The translations under genes were made by a program, and so were the position numbers. A DNA stretch of 51,762 bases from CAYSCW01 sp964449165 (GTDB lineage: Bacteria > Acidobacteriota > Aminicenantia > Aminicenantales > Aminicenantaceae), in the NCBI GenBank assembly GCA_964449165.1, contig CAYVAT010000023.1, positions 1 through 51,762 of the forward strand, read 5' to 3'. The notes below the pieces were generated by a model that worked only from the letters and a program-made list of their open reading frames with translations, did not search any database and had not been told where the DNA came from. Every line of letters starts with the position of its first letter. Within the stretch, counting starts at the first letter, position 1. Positions 50,535 through 51,762 of this stretch are shown piece after piece.

Positions 50535-51533
50535 TTATCCGACCCATGAGGGTTCTTTCTCGAAACTTGTTGCCAATAACTTCTTTCGGTCCTCAGACAG
50601 CCATGAGGATTCTACGCCTAGGAGTATGAGTTTGCAAATCTCCTCTCTTGTGAAACCACACTCCTGTACGAGCAATTCGTACTCTTTGTGTAGAGTAGTG
50701 TCAAACATCATGGGGTCATCAGTGTTCACGCTGATGATCAGCCCGCTATCGAAATATTCCCGGATTGGGTGCTCTGAGATGTTACTGACAACTCCTGTGC
50801 AGACGTTTGACACTGGACATAGTTCAAGGGGAATTCTGTGTTCTCGAAGGTAGTCCAAGAGCTCAGGATCTTCGTGAGCTCTGGTCCCGTGTCCAATCCT
50901 GTCAACATGAAGATGCCTGATGGCACCCCAAATGCTCTCGGGTCCTGCTGCTTCTCCCGCATGGGCGTTAATGTGAAAGCCCATCAGGCGGGCTTCGTCA
51001 CACAACGATTTGAATGGTTCGGGCGGAAACTCATGTTCTGATCCGCCTATTCCAATTCCAATGATGCCATCACCTTTGACTTCATTCACCCTTTTGAGTG
51101 TCGTCATCTCAGATTCCGGGCCATAGTCCCGAACGAGATCTGCAATGAGGGAGGTCTCAATTTCTGGGACTCTAGACAATCCAATCCTGACTGCATGGGT
51201 GAGTTCTTGCACCTCAAGTCCATGCCGGACAAAAAGCGAGGGAGAGAAGAACATTTCGGCGTAACGAATATTCTGGTTCGCCATATCCCGAGCCGTGAGT
51301 TCAACAATATGAGAGAAATCTTCGTATTCGCGCAAGAACTGATTCTTCCACGACCACGCCTCGATGAACTGAGCGAAGTTCTTGTATTTGAAACGCTTTG
51401 CGAGTGCTTTTACGTTTGGAAGAGAAGGATCGCCGCCATACTTCTGGATCAGATCGAACAGCGCACTGTGGGGTATGGCTCCCTCAAGATGGACGTGCAA
51501 TTCGACTTTTGGCAGTTGGCTGTACCATGTCAT
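50535..51533 (-). CDS. Adenosine deaminase family protein
   Basis: Metal-dependent deaminase motifs: KVELHVHLEGA (zinc ligands His13 and His15), HINAHAGEAAGPESIW (about 193-208, third His and the catalytic Glu of AGE), HVDRIGHGTRAHED (fourth His and the conserved Asp) and SVNTDDPMMF (Asp ligands). 332 aa is standard. It converts adenosine, or related aminopurines, to inosine. AAGGACGAGATTGAA precedes the ATG. The substrate could be adenine or another purine, as in family relatives. It lies opposite the truncated propeller gene. Confidence 0.93.
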   Translation of the reverse strand: MTWYSQLPKVELHVHLEGAIPHSALFDLIQKYGGDPSLPNVKALAKRFKYKNFAQFIEAWSWKNQFLREYEDFSHIVELTARDMANQNIRYAEMFFSPSLFVRHGLEVQELTHAVRIGLSRVPEIETSLIADLVRDYGPESEMTTLKRVNEVKGDGIIGIGIGGSEHEFPPEPFKSLCDEARLMGFHINAHAGEAAGPESIWGAIRHLHVDRIGHGTRAHEDPELLDYLREHRIPLELCPVSNVCTGVVSNISEHPIREYFDSGLIISVNTDDPMMFDTTLHKEYELLVQECGFTREEICKLILLGVESSWLSEDRKKLLATSFEKEPSWVG

Positions 51534-51709
51534 TTCAATCTCGTCCTTTCATTGATCAACAATCACTATACTGCATGCTATATTTCGAGCGAAATGCCGA
51601 TGCAATTTCTTCTAGTTGCCTTGAATCCCTCTAAAAATATGCTGAAAATGCTGTAATAATTTATCAATAGCCTTCTTATATTGCAAGCTTTGCTCTTCCT
51701 ATCTCTTAT

Positions 51710-51762
51710 TGTCGCAGCAACGTGATAATTTCCGGTTTTAGCAAAGTAAAAATTTCCGGTTT
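51710..51762 (+). repeat. Short tandem direct repeats at the window end, possible insertion-sequence terminus
   Basis: AGCAACGTGATAATTTCCGG (51716 onward) is followed immediately by AGCAAAGTAAAAATTTCCGG (51740 onward): two copies of a 24-base unit, matching at most positions. TGTCGCAGCAACGTG at 51710 precedes them. Several IS21-type elements have repeated sites of this kind at their ends; the element itself would lie beyond the window. Confidence 0.4.

Noticed and set aside
1..51762. CRISPR array, rRNA genes, replication origin, complete transposase
   Set aside because: Searched by eye; no regularly spaced repeats with unique spacers, rRNA-like sequence, DnaA-box cluster or transposase gene was seen.

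Overview
The window reads as chromosomal DNA of a Gram-negative, probably anaerobic or fermentative bacterium from the Acidobacteriota/Aminicenantes neighbourhood, taken from a draft assembly (two runs of N). This is inferred from gene style only: heptose (LPS core) genes, outer-membrane barrels, large FtsX/MacB-type permeases, DUF4097 proteins under ECF sigma control, an archaeal-like HMG-CoA synthase cluster and repeated sigma-54-type promoters. No marker gene in the window fixes the taxonomy.

Layout. 0.2-7.7 kb (+): secreted M4 metalloprotease, SH3 plus barrel protein, lipoprotein, truncated HAD gene, secreted unknown, PhzF-like protein, B3/B4-domain protein. 7.7-12.9 kb: AT-rich accessory stretch with a MA-like metallopeptidase lipoprotein, a PorV-like barrel, and relics of PD40, metallo-beta-lactamase and MacA-like genes. 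13.1-16.8 kb (+): oxidative pentose phosphate operon gnd-zwf-pgl, then tRNA-Gly(CCC). 17.1-18.9 kb: lipoyl/octanoyl transferase and an unknown. 18.9-22.0 kb (-): ECF sigma, zinc anti-sigma, two small membrane proteins and a DUF4097 protein. 22.2-29.5 kb (+): archaeal-type HMG-CoA synthase/thiolase/DUF35 trio followed by a split methylcrotonyl-CoA carboxylase and a methylglutaconyl-CoA hydratase-like enzyme. 29.6-32.3 kb (+): second ECF sigma, small membrane protein and an HtrA-like PDZ protein that lacks two triad residues. 32.3-37.0 kb (-): TrmH-like methyltransferase and an ADP-heptose/LPS operon. 37.3-39.9 kb: serine hydrolase, RlmD-like methyltransferase, tRNA-Leu(CAA). 40.1-42.2 kb (+): beta-helix protein, PNPOx-like protein, MarR regulator. 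42.4-49.3 kb (-): FtsX/MacB permease, TSGGS-repeat DUF4097 protein, and an esterase/redoxin/Tat-protein cluster. 50.0-51.5 kb: truncated two-component propeller sensor abutting adenosine deaminase. The window ends in short direct repeats that resemble the edge of an insertion sequence.

How it fits together. Two themes recur. First, envelope stress: two ECF sigma units are each joined to membrane or periplasmic partners (DUF4097 in one, an HtrA-like pseudoprotease in the other), and a third DUF4097-type protein stands alone. Second, five intergenic sites match TTGGCAYRTYWYTTGC or differ by one base, with the GG-to-GC spacing of a sigma-54 promoter. They precede an outer-membrane barrel, a small secreted protein, the permease, the esterase cluster and the propeller sensor, so exported or envelope functions appear to share sigma-54-type control. 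The HMG-CoA and methylcrotonyl-CoA genes together connect acetyl-CoA with the leucine/isovalerate branch.
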